Assembly: GCA_036170535.1 (NCBI GenBank)
Contig: JAVHPJ010000224.1
Coordinates: 18,991 to 82,990, forward strand
From: SSF53 sp036170535
GTDB taxonomy: Bacteria > Spirochaetota > Leptospiria > Leptospirales > Leptonemataceae
DNA: 64,000 bases
Direction of reading: 5' to 3'
Shown: positions 7,904-16,044 of the stretch, piece after piece
How positions within the stretch are numbered: position 1 is the first letter of the stretch
Layout of the letters: each line of letters starts with the position of its first letter
Notes under the pieces: model-generated
Seen by the model: the letters and a program-made list of their open reading frames with translations, nothing else
Told to the model about the DNA's origin: nothing
Database searches by the model: none
Made by a program: the position numbers and the translations under genes

Positions 7904-9527
7904 CTTCGCCGCCCTCCGTTTCGGGCCGCTCTGCGTCGCCTTCCGGCGCTGAATCCGGCGGCAGCAGGCGCGCGCTCATCAGCCACTCGCGTTTGAGATG
8001 TCGCGCGGCTGCGGCGCGCACATCGTCGGGCGTCAACGTATCGACCAGAGAGTAATATTTGAAGAGATTGCGGTAGTCGCCGGTGAGGATCTCGTAGTAC
8101 GAAAGCGTATCGGCCAGGTCCGCGTTGGAACGCAGCCGATACAAAAAGGCCGCCCGCAGACCGGAGCGCACTTTCTCAAGTTCTTCCGGGCGCACGCCGT
8201 CGCGCGCCAGCACGTCGAGTTCGTCGAGCAGCGCGGCCTGGATTTTTTCGTAATCCGCACCGGGCGCCGGGATCACATTTACAATAAAAAGATTCGTATA
8301 TCGTTCGCCGGGATAGTCGGTCCAGATCGAGACGTTGACGGCCAGTTTGTCGCGCGCCACCAGGCGTTGAAAGAGACGCGAATCGATGCCGTCCGTGAGC
8401 ACTTCGCTCAACACTTCGAGATACAAATTATCCGGGTCCGGCGCCGCCGGTTTGAACCACGCGAAGAGGATGGCTGGCGAGCCTTCTTTCTTGAGTTCGA
8501 CATTGAGGGCGCGGCGTTCGACCGGCGGCTCGGCGGGCCGCGGCGGTATCACGCGCGGGCGCATATCGCCAAAATACTTGCGGACCAGCGCTTCAGATTC
8601 GGCGAAATCAATGTCGCCCGCGAGCGCAATCACCGCGTTGTTCGGCGCGTAGTAGGTCCGATAAAATTCCATGGCCTGGTTGTAGTTCAAAAACTGGATG
8701 CTTTCCATGGGGCCGATCACCGGCCGGCCGTAGGGATGGGCGCCATAGGCCTCGATCAGGAATTTTTCCAGCAGCGCGCGCCGGGCGTCGTTTTCCACGC
8801 GCATGCGCCGCTCTTCCGTGACAACGTTACGTTCTACGTAGAAATCACGCAGGACGCTGTTAACCATGCGATCCGACTCGAGGCGCGCCCAAACTTCCAG
8901 ACGGTTTGCGGGCAACTCGATCTGATAGTTGGTGAGGTCGGCGGTGGTATAGGCGTTGTAGCCCCGCGAACCGTGGCGCGCATAGAGTTGCGAGTCTTCT
9001 TCTGAAATAATAAAAGCGCGCGCCATCTGGGTCACCTGCGCCAGGCGCTCACGCTGCTTTGCTATCTCGCGGCGCGCGGCCGCCAGCGCCGCCGCATCGC
9101 CGCGCGCTTCGGCGTCGCGGGCGCGCCTGCGCCAGTCGTCCAGGCGATCCGCATAAACGACGATCTGCTCCAGATATTTGCGTTCACGCTCGTAGTCGCG
9201 CGTGCCCACCCGCGGCGTGCCCTTAAAGAGCATATGCTCAAGCATGTGCGCAATGCCGGAACTCGCGTCGGTTTCGTCGGCGGAACCGGCCTTAAATTTG
9301 AGATAGGCGGCGGCGACCGGCGCGTAGTCCGAGCGGAACATCACCAGGCGCAGGCCGTTGGGCAGTTCGACTTTTTTGATGCGCGCATCCAGTTCGCGGA
9401 ATGCGGCGGCCAGGCTTTGCGGGGCTTCGCCGGCGAGCGGGATCGGCGCGGCGGCAAGGCACAGGATAGAAAGCGTTGCGAGGAGTACGACTCGGTACGG
9501 CCGGCGCGTCGGGGCTGGAAGCTGCAT
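7896..9527 (-). CDS. M16-family zinc peptidase, catalytic member
   Basis: 543 residues. A signal peptide (about residues 12-33) predicts export. The inverted zinc motif HMLEH (H94, E97, H98) and the downstream acidic ligand region ERNVVTEERRM define an active M16 metallopeptidase. Unlike most family members it has a roughly 50-residue charged, probably helical insert just after the motif (RERKYLEQ through LAQVTQMA). M16 enzymes degrade or process peptides inside a closed chamber. It is co-translated with the inactive partner downstream (8-base overlap). The substrate is unknown. The C-terminal tail is acidic (EGDAERPETEGGEDE). Confidence 0.88.
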   Translation of the reverse strand: MQLPAPTRRPYRVVLLATLSILCLAAAPIPLAGEAPQSLAAAFRELDARIKKVELPNGLRLVMFRSDYAPVAAAYLKFKAGSADETDASSGIAHMLEHMLFKGTPRVGTRDYERERKYLEQIVVYADRLDDWRRRARDAEARGDAAALAAARREIAKQRERLAQVTQMARAFIISEEDSQLYARHGSRGYNAYTTADLTNYQIELPANRLEVWARLESDRMVNSVLRDFYVERNVVTEERRMRVENDARRALLEKFLIEAYGAHPYGRPVIGPMESIQFLNYNQAMEFYRTYYAPNNAVIALAGDIDFAESEALVRKYFGDMRPRVIPPRPAEPPVERRALNVELKKEGSPAILFAWFKPAAPDPDNLYLEVLSEVLTDGIDSRLFQRLVARDKLAVNVSIWTDYPGERYTNLFIVNVIPAPGADYEKIQAALLDELDVLARDGVRPEELEKVRSGLRAAFLYRLRSNADLADTLSYYEILTGDYRNLFKYYSLVDTLTPDDVRAAAARHLKREWLMSARLLPPDSAPEGDAERPETEGGEDE

Positions 9528-9613
9528 CCCGTACAGCCTGGCGAGCCGCGGGCAGGGCGGCCATAAAATTTTCTTGCGTGTGCGACCCGCGCCGGAAAAC
9601 TGGCCGGGTCGAA

Positions 9614-9687
9614 GGGCCAGTAGCTCAGTCGGTTAGAGCACTTCTCTGATAAGGAAGGGGTCGGAAGTTCGAGTCTTCCCTGGCCCA
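9614..9687 (+). tRNA. tRNA-Ile (anticodon GAT)
   Basis: A full cloverleaf: acceptor GGGCCAG (9614-9620) with CTGGCCC (9680-9686) and discriminator A at 9687; D arm around GCTC/GAGC; anticodon stem CTTCT/GGAAG with loop CTGATAA and anticodon GAT at 9648-9650; T stem GGAAG/CTTCC with loop TTCGAGT. CCA is not encoded. In many bacteria tRNA-Ile(GAU) lies in the rRNA spacer next to tRNA-Ala; here no rRNA is near. Confidence 0.96.
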
Positions 9688-9738
9688 CATCGTCCGGTGC
9701 GCAACGTGCGCGGGCGATTTCCCTCGCGACGCGCGACT

Positions 9739-12700
9739 TCAGTCGCCGCTTTCCAGATCCAGCTTCAAAGTTTCGTCGAGTTCGGTATCCGCGAGATTCC
9801 AGCGCAGATGAATTGCGAGTCCGTGACCCTTTTCGTCGCGCCCGAATTCAATCTCCGCCCCGGCGGCGCGCGCAAGATTGCGGATGGCGCGCAGTCCTTC
9901 GCCGCGCGCCGGCGTTTCCGTGCCCGCCGTACGAATCAGGCCTTCGCCGTTGTCTATTATGGAGAATTCTATTTGATTTTCCGCGCCGCGCAGTCCGGCG
10001 AACAGCTTTGTGGCCTGGCTGTGCTGCACAACGTTGTCGATGGCTTCGTAGGCCAGCCAGAAGAGATTGCGAAAGCCGCTGCCCGTGCGACGGGAGAGTC
10101 GTTCAAGCGCTTCAAGCTCGATGTCGTGCTCGAAGTTCAGGCCGGCCCCGCGCGCCGCGCGGGCGCCGATGCTGTCGATCCATTCGGCAAAGCGCAGGTG
10201 GCGCGACTCGTCGGAGAACAGCTGCGGCAGGGGCTCGTCCGCGGAGCGCTCAATGTTGCGCAGGAATTCCGGATCGCCAAGCTCGCCGTTTACCGCGCCG
10301 CTCTGCACCCGTTCGCGCACGCGGCTCGCGAGATTCTGCAGTTCGCCCGCCGCTTCCAGATAACGTCGATCGCGATAACTGATGACCTGCCGGAAATGGT
10401 GGATGCGCGAGCGGTGCAGGTCCAGTTCCGCGCGGCGGCGTTCGTAGCGCAGGGTCACGGCGAAAAGCGGCGAGGCGCTGGTGAGCAGGCGCAGCACGCT
10501 GTCCGGAAACGCGTTTGCCTGGCTGGAGCACAGCGTGACAAGGCCGATCGCTTCCTCGCCCTCCACGAGCGGCAGCGCCAGAAAAGAGCGTCCCGGAAGT
10601 TTCAGCGCCTCCGCGCCCAGGCTATCGGCGATTGCAGTCTGCAGCGCCGGCGGCAGATCGGGCGTCTCGAGTCCCGCGGCGGGCTTGAGGACCTGCGGCT
10701 TGAGCGCGGCCAGGGTCTGGCCAAAGACCGTATCCTTTAACAATGCGCGCAGCCCGTGCAGGACGTTCAGGCGTTCTTCGCCGGCAAAACCGTCTTCAAA
10801 GCGCAGCGCGTCTTCGCCGTAATAACTGAAAATCAGCGCGCGTTCGATGGGCGCGTCCGTGGGCAGATTTTTGCGCAAAAAGTCCAGCTTTTCCGGCAGA
10901 TCCGCCAGATTGGCGATCGAATGCGTCAAGGCGCCAAGCAGGCGGCCTTCTTCCTTGGAGCCGCGTTCGCGCGCCTGAGCCGCGCTCACCTCGTCCTGCA
11001 GGCGCTTCTCTTTCTGATACATTTCCTGCAGCTCGGCGCGCAACTGCGTCAGGTTCTGCTTGAGTTCAGCGACGCGGCGCTCCAACTCGCGTTCTTTCTC
11101 CAGCTCTTCGTTAATGCGATTGTCGCGCAGGTGGATATCTTCTTTGAGCGATGCGACGGCCTGCTCCAGGCGCGTCTCGCGTTCGCGGCGGAGGCCGATG
11201 TCCGCACGCAGGCGATCGCCTTCTTCGTTCAGGGCGGCCGCCTGGGATTTCAGCTGCTTGATATCTTCGCTCGCCTGTTGATTGTCCGCCGTGAGGCCGC
11301 GAATGGCGTTGTCGCGCGCTTCAAGTTCGCCGCGCAGGCGCGTTTCGCGCTTTTTACCTTCGTCCAGTTCTTTTTCAAGCTGGGCCTTATTCTCGCGCAG
11401 ATTGCCCAGGTCGCGCTGCAAGTTCTCAATGCGCGTTTCCAGTTGTTCAATGCGCGCACGGTGCTCCGTCAGGGCTTGTTCGCGGCCGGCAATATCGCGC
11501 TTGAGGCGTTCTTCCGCTTCGCGCGCCTGGCCCTGCAGCTCGGCGATTTTTCGATCACGATCCGCTGCCAGACTCGCGGCGCGCTCAGCCTGCGTTTGTA
11601 ATTCGGCGGCGAGTCGCGCGCGTTCCGCTTCGATCTTCTGCGCGCTGGCGCCCTCGGCGGCGAGGCTCTGTTCCAGCTGCGTTATGCGTGCGCGCGTTTC
11701 CGAGAGTTCTTTTGCGCGTTCCTGGATGGTCGCGTCGAGCTTCGCGCGTTCGGTCGTTGCGCGCGTTTCGTTGTCGGCGAGCTCCATGCGCGCGAGTTCC
11801 AGATCCTCAGAGAGTTTGCGCGCCGCTTCGCGGGCGTCGCTGCGCTGACGTTCGAGGCTTTCAGTCAGGTTATTGACTTTCTGTTTTAGTTCGTAGGTCT
11901 GCGCGTGGTAATCGTTTTCTTTCTGCTCGAGGCTGCGGCGCGCCTGTTCCAGTTCCGTGCGAATGCGGTTGAGTTCCTGGTTTTGTTTTTCGCTGAGCGA
12001 GCCCAGCTCGCGGTCCTTCGAATTCAGGGCGTCTTCCAGGCGCTTGAGGTCCGCGACTTTGTCCGCGAGGGATTGTTCCAGTCCCTGGATCCGCGATTTT
12101 TCCTGAGCCAGCGCCGCTTCTGCGGCGGCGATTCGATCGGCCTGCGCCTTTGATTCGGCGTCGCGGGTTTGGAGGGCTTTCGCGCGCTCCTCGTCCCGGC
12201 GCCGCAGATCCGCGAGTTCGGCTTCCGTTTTTAGTTTTTCCTGGCTGCGCGCGGACTTCTCCTTTTCGCTTTCTTCCAGCGCAAGTTGCAGGCCGGCAAT
12301 CTCATCCTGCAGGGACTTTTCGCGCCCGGCGAGATTTGATCGAAACGCGCCTAATTCCGTGCGCGCCTTTTCCAATTCGGCCTGGACGCCGGCGATCGTC
12401 GCTTCCCGCTCGCGATCGATGCGTTCAAGCTCCGTCGCGTGGGCTGCGCGCAATTCTGCTTCGCGCTTCGCCAGCGCCGCCTCCGCTTGCGCGCGTTCTT
12501 TTTCGGAGCGCTCACGTTCTTCGGCGAGTCCGCTGTCGAGCAGGCTTTCAAATTCGCGATTTTGCTTTTCGCGTTCGGCGATCAATGCATCGCGCTCGGC
12601 GTTTGCATGCCGGACCTGCGCTTCGAGTTTCGCCTGCCATTCGGACTGCAAATGTTCGGCGCGCGCTGCGCTCTCGCGCTCGATGCGTTCGATCTCGGCG

Positions 12701-13695
12701 GCGCGTTGGGCGCGTTCGGTCGATAGCTCCTGTTCGAGGGCGCTCAAGCGTTCTTCGCGCTCCAACCCGGCTGCTACGATCGCTTCTTTCTCCGACCGTA
12801 GCGCCGCTTCGCGCTTTTCAAAGTCCTCAAGCGCGCGGGCGCGCGTTTCCGCTTCCGCGGCGAGTCGGCCGGCTTCGTTTTCGAGTTCGGTACGCGCGGC
12901 CAGAGCGGCGGCGGCGTCAGCAGCGAGGCGGCGGCTTTCCGCGCGTTCGTGTTCCAGGCGCTCGCGAAGTTTTCGTTCTTCGCGCAGGCGCTCGCGTTCA
13001 ATGGCGTCCAGGGCCAGCGCCGCGGCCGCTTCTTCGGCGAGGCGCAGATCGGAACGGGTGTACGCCGGCCGCGGATTCTCGAGAGCGATGACGAGCAATA
13101 GCGCCGGCTTGCCGTCGCTTTGCCTGGCGGGCGCAACTATTGTAGAAAGTCGGCCGTCCGCTTTGAACGCTTCGGGCTTTAAATCCGCTTCCGACGGCGC
13201 CCCGGCCGGAAAGTGAAAGAGGGCCAGCGCCGCTTTTTCGTCCGTTACCGCCGGTCCGAGCGCGGTATCGGCAAAGGCAACTTCGGGCGCGTGTTCATCT
13301 TCGCCGGCGGGCCAGTACCGTGCGTGTTCGGCCGTGACCACGCCGGCGAGGCGGTACTTGTGGGCGCGGCCGGAGGGCGCGTAGTAGTTCAGGGCGCTGT
13401 AGCCCAGATGCTGGTGCAGGAGACCGGCGATGCGTTCAAAGGTCTCGCGGCGCGACAGACCGGGCAACAGGCATTCCAGCAGGGCCGGCGCAAACTCGCC
13501 CGACGGGCGAGCGGCGGGTGCGCTCTTTGCGGCCGCGCGCGGGGGGGCTTTTGCGGGCGCCTTCGCCGGCGCCTTTGCGCGCGCGGGGGCGGTCGGCCGG
13601 GCCTTTTCGACTTTCTTTTTCGCCGCCGGTTTGGCGGCGGCTTTACCAGCGGGACGAGATTCTTTTTTCGCGATTTTCTTTTTGGCAGCGGCCAT
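9739..13695 (-). CDS. Long GAF / coiled-coil / GAF / HATPase signalling protein
   Basis: 1318 residues. The first 65 are Lys/Ala/Pro-rich (MAAAKKKIAKKESRP), low-complexity and positively charged. Next comes a GAF-like domain (about 70-215), then some 740 residues of nearly unbroken Glu/Arg/Ala/Leu heptads, a very long coiled coil (about 215-960). A second GAF-like region (about 970-1110) is followed by a helical linker and a C-terminal GHKL ATPase domain with N box AYEAIDNVVQHSQA and G1 box DNGEG (about 1220-1310), closest to NarL-type kinases. The linker has no recognisable H-box such as ELHD, so phosphotransfer is uncertain. No membrane segment is seen. It may be a cytoplasmic scaffold or sensor. 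It lies 54 bases downstream of an SDR gene. Confidence 0.8.
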   Translation of the reverse strand: MAAAKKKIAKKESRPAGKAAAKPAAKKKVEKARPTAPARAKAPAKAPAKAPPRAAAKSAPAARPSGEFAPALLECLLPGLSRRETFERIAGLLHQHLGYSALNYYAPSGRAHKYRLAGVVTAEHARYWPAGEDEHAPEVAFADTALGPAVTDEKAALALFHFPAGAPSEADLKPEAFKADGRLSTIVAPARQSDGKPALLLVIALENPRPAYTRSDLRLAEEAAAALALDAIERERLREERKLRERLEHERAESRRLAADAAAALAARTELENEAGRLAAEAETRARALEDFEKREAALRSEKEAIVAAGLEREERLSALEQELSTERAQRAAEIERIERESAARAEHLQSEWQAKLEAQVRHANAERDALIAEREKQNREFESLLDSGLAEERERSEKERAQAEAALAKREAELRAAHATELERIDREREATIAGVQAELEKARTELGAFRSNLAGREKSLQDEIAGLQLALEESEKEKSARSQEKLKTEAELADLRRRDEERAKALQTRDAESKAQADRIAAAEAALAQEKSRIQGLEQSLADKVADLKRLEDALNSKDRELGSLSEKQNQELNRIRTELEQARRSLEQKENDYHAQTYELKQKVNNLTESLERQRSDAREAARKLSEDLELARMELADNETRATTERAKLDATIQERAKELSETRARITQLEQSLAAEGASAQKIEAERARLAAELQTQAERAASLAADRDRKIAELQGQAREAEERLKRDIAGREQALTEHRARIEQLETRIENLQRDLGNLRENKAQLEKELDEGKKRETRLRGELEARDNAIRGLTADNQQASEDIKQLKSQAAALNEEGDRLRADIGLRRERETRLEQAVASLKEDIHLRDNRINEELEKERELERRVAELKQNLTQLRAELQEMYQKEKRLQDEVSAAQARERGSKEEGRLLGALTHSIANLADLPEKLDFLRKNLPTDAPIERALIFSYYGEDALRFEDGFAGEERLNVLHGLRALLKDTVFGQTLAALKPQVLKPAAGLETPDLPPALQTAIADSLGAEALKLPGRSFLALPLVEGEEAIGLVTLCSSQANAFPDSVLRLLTSASPLFAVTLRYERRRAELDLHRSRIHHFRQVISYRDRRYLEAAGELQNLASRVRERVQSGAVNGELGDPEFLRNIERSADEPLPQLFSDESRHLRFAEWIDSIGARAARGAGLNFEHDIELEALERLSRRTGSGFRNLFWLAYEAIDNVVQHSQATKLFAGLRGAENQIEFSIIDNGEGLIRTAGTETPARGEGLRAIRNLARAAGAEIEFGRDEKGHGLAIHLRWNLADTELDETLKLDLESGD

Positions 13696-13749
13696 GACGA
13701 GCGGGGGACGGACCCGGAATTTGCAGTCTCACAGGACCGGTCGGCGTGT

Positions 13750-14592
13750 CTACAGTAAACCGTGCGGCCGTTTCCAGAGCCGCGCGATCGCCAGGCGATA
13801 CGCCAGATCCAGCAGCCATTCGGGCAAAAGCTGGTGCAAGCGGTAATAAACGCGGCTATCCAGACCCGCCCTGTAGCGCAGGGCCGGCCGCTGCGCGTTT
13901 AACACGCCGGCGATGACGCGCGCGGCCGCGTCGGGGCTCGAAGAAAAACCGCTGTACTCGCGTCCGATTTTCGAGGTCAGCGGGGCGTAGGGCGAAGCGG
14001 ATTTTGTCGGCCGAGCCAGCTGCATGTTGTCTTTGAAGCGCGTCCGAATCAGGCCGGGCTCGACCAGGGAGACGTGAATGTTAAACGGCCCCACTTCGTA
14101 GCGCAGCGCCTCTGTGGCCGCTTCCAGCGCCCATTTTGACGAGCAGTAGGCGGCGCCGGTCGGCAATGTCATCCGACCCAGAATCGAACTGACGTTTATA
14201 ATGCGGCCGCCGCCGGCTGCGCGCATTACGGGCAGAACCTGCCGCGCGAGCTCAAGCGCGCCAAAAAAGTTGGTGTCAAACTGCGCGCGAAACTCCGCGT
14301 CGCTCAGCTCCTCAAACGCGCCATAAAGCCCGTAGCCGGCGTTATTCACCAGCGCATCCAGGCGCCCGCAATCCTTTAATATGCGCTTGAGCGCGGCGCG
14401 GGCTTCCGTGGGGCGCGTAACGTCCAGGCGCAGCGGCCGCGCGCTCGTGTCGCCCAGATCCCGGGCGGCGCGTTTCAAATCGCGCACCCCGGCGTAGACG
14501 ATCCAGTTATTTGCCACGAGCCGTCGCGCCAGGGCCAGACCGATGCCGGCGCCGGCGCCGGTGATCAAGACAACGCGACTTGCTGCGGACAT
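13750..14592 (-). CDS. Short-chain dehydrogenase/reductase
   Basis: 280 residues with the classical SDR pattern: TGAGAGIG (11-18) for nucleotide binding, NNAGYG, catalytic Ser in NVSS (about 135) and Y149-x3-K153. The basic VRDLK after the second strand favours NADP(H). It oxidises or reduces a hydroxyl/keto substrate that the sequence does not reveal; the extended C-terminus (WLLDLAYRLAIARLW) resembles membrane-associated sterol- or lipid-type SDRs. It is the first gene of a probable pair with the coiled-coil protein gene. Confidence 0.88.
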   Translation of the reverse strand: MSAASRVVLITGAGAGIGLALARRLVANNWIVYAGVRDLKRAARDLGDTSARPLRLDVTRPTEARAALKRILKDCGRLDALVNNAGYGLYGAFEELSDAEFRAQFDTNFFGALELARQVLPVMRAAGGGRIINVSSILGRMTLPTGAAYCSSKWALEAATEALRYEVGPFNIHVSLVEPGLIRTRFKDNMQLARPTKSASPYAPLTSKIGREYSGFSSSPDAAARVIAGVLNAQRPALRYRAGLDSRVYYRLHQLLPEWLLDLAYRLAIARLWKRPHGLL

Positions 14593-14761
14593 GGGGAAGG
14601 GGCGCCGCCAGGCGACCTCCTGTAAACTCGAAAAGCCGACGTAAATGCCGCCAAGTTCTTCCGTACGGCGTCCTGCATCGAAATCGCTTTACATCAAACG
14701 CGCGTCAAAATCACTGACCTCACGGGCTTGGCCCGTCGTCGGCTTGGCCGGCGGGTTCATC

Positions 14762-14834
14762 GGGGGCTTAGCTCAGCTGGGAGAGCGTCTGGTTTGCACC
14801 CAGAAGGTCGTCGGTTCGATTCCGATAGCCTCCA
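14762..14834 (+). tRNA. tRNA-Ala (anticodon TGC)
   Basis: Acceptor GGGGGCT (14762-14768) pairs with AGCCTCC (14827-14833) with one G-T pair; discriminator A at 14834. Anticodon stem TCTGG/CCAGA with loop TTTGCAC places TGC at 14795-14797. T stem GTCGG/CCGAT with loop TTCGATT. CCA is not encoded. Confidence 0.96.
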
Positions 14835-15049
14835 CACCCAATCCGTACCGTTTACCGCGGGTTCGCCGCGGCGCCGGGTCGCCCGCCGACCTGGCGCGGT
14901 CTTCGGCCGCTTTGCGGCGCCCGCCCGGTCCGGGATTCTGTCGCCTTCCCTGTTTTTAAAAGTCTGGAATGCGCCTCAGGCGATCGTCGACCGCCGGGCG
15001 ACTTTCGCACGTAAGTCCGCGCTTCTGCGACCCTGCGGGCCTTTTCCGT

Positions 15050-15117
15050 TTGACACTGCGCGTCAAGAAAGATCACCTTTGCGGCGGAACAAAGCCGCCG
15101 CTTTGACCGTAGTGATC
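15050..15117. promoter_or_regulatory. Nested inverted repeats in the leader of the cyclase-fold operon
   Basis: TTGAC-N7-GTCAA (15050-15066) is followed by a two-tier palindrome: outer arms GATCAC (15071-15076) and GTGATC (15112-15117), inner arms GCGGCGG (15081-15087) and CCGCCGC (15095-15101) around the loop AACAAAG. The outer right arm ends five bases before the ATG at 15123, where no Shine-Dalgarno is seen. It could be an operator or an RNA structure controlling translation. TTGACA at 15050 could be a -35 element, but no convincing -10 lies 17 bases on. Confidence 0.45.
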
Positions 15118-15122
15118 GCCCG

Positions 15123-16031
15123 ATGAAGCACATCCGAAAAGCCCTGGCGGACCTGCTTGCGCAGTCGCTGAACACGCAGCAGATGAACCACCTGGGTCGC
15201 GAAGTGGACCCGAACTTCAGCATCTACGAAATTTCCGGCTTTGGTGAAAAGATCGTCATCCCGCGCAAGGTCGCCGCCGACTGCGTGCTGCAATATTTCA
15301 ACACCGAGCAGCGCCTGCTTGAGTTTATCGCCTTCATGTTTTCGCGCGAGGGGCACGGCATGAGCGGCGGCGTCATTCAACTGAAGAGTCCGGAACGACT
15401 TGTGCAGCTTTTGCGCGAGGCCGGTTGGATCTATAATGCGGAAAATGCGCGCTTCCAAAAAGACCAGAGTCTGGAGCAGACCTCCGGCTGGGGCTTTATG
15501 CGCGCCGGCCAGGAATACGCCTTTTGTTTCGCCAGCATCGACGTTGTGGCCAGCTCGGAATTGGTGCGGACGAACGTAAAGGACGACGTTGAAACGAGCA
15601 TGAAGCTGCTCTACCAGTACGTGCAGAAACACGTCGATTTCTGGGACGGACGCATCTGGTCCTGGTACGGCGACGGCGGCGTGGCCGTGTTTCATGGGGA
15701 TCACAGCGCGCCCATGTCGGCCCTGGCGATGATCTCAATTTTGAACTACCTGCCGGTATTTAACATCCAGGAAAACCAACTGCGCGCGGAAAACGACATC
15801 AAACTGCGCATTGGCATGCACTACGGCGCCGCGATTTTTCAAAATGAAGTGAACAAGATTACGAGCGAAGACATGAAAATTGCGCAGGAAATCGAAAAGC
15901 ATTATTCCGCGCCCAACGCGCTTTCGGTTTCCATTACCCACTCGCGTCTTTTGCCGGAGGAGATACGCCGGCACTTTCGCGAGACGGACGAATATCGCGG
16001 CTTGAAAATCTTGCAGTACATTCCGACCTGA
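15123..16031 (+). CDS. Class III nucleotidyl cyclase-fold protein, C1-like (metal-binding half)
   Basis: 302 residues. The N-terminal 120 residues are a soluble domain I do not recognise. From about 130 to 285 lies a class III cyclase homology domain: FASIDVVASSEL with the first metal Asp at D140, WYGDGG with the second at D184, IGMHYGAAIF, and the C-terminal SVSITHSRLL. The transition-state residues of an NxAAR motif are replaced (K252 and E256 in MKIAQEIEK), and the base-selecting Lys three residues before GDG is Ser. Alone it should not be a complete homodimeric cyclase, but it could supply the metal half of a heterodimer. The next gene, 13 bases downstream, holds a cyclase-like domain with the complementary Asn. 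The activity is inferred. Confidence 0.75.
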   Translation: MKHIRKALADLLAQSLNTQQMNHLGREVDPNFSIYEISGFGEKIVIPRKVAADCVLQYFNTEQRLLEFIAFMFSREGHGMSGGVIQLKSPERLVQLLREAGWIYNAENARFQKDQSLEQTSGWGFMRAGQEYAFCFASIDVVASSELVRTNVKDDVETSMKLLYQYVQKHVDFWDGRIWSWYGDGGVAVFHGDHSAPMSALAMISILNYLPVFNIQENQLRAENDIKLRIGMHYGAAIFQNEVNKITSEDMKIAQEIEKHYSAPNALSVSITHSRLLPEEIRRHFRETDEYRGLKILQYIPT

Positions 16032-16044
16032 GCGAGCGGCCCGC

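Noticed and set aside
14835..15122. Possible small genes after tRNA-Ala
   Set aside because: The short frames have no start signal or recognisable product; the region reads better as a leader with inverted repeats.
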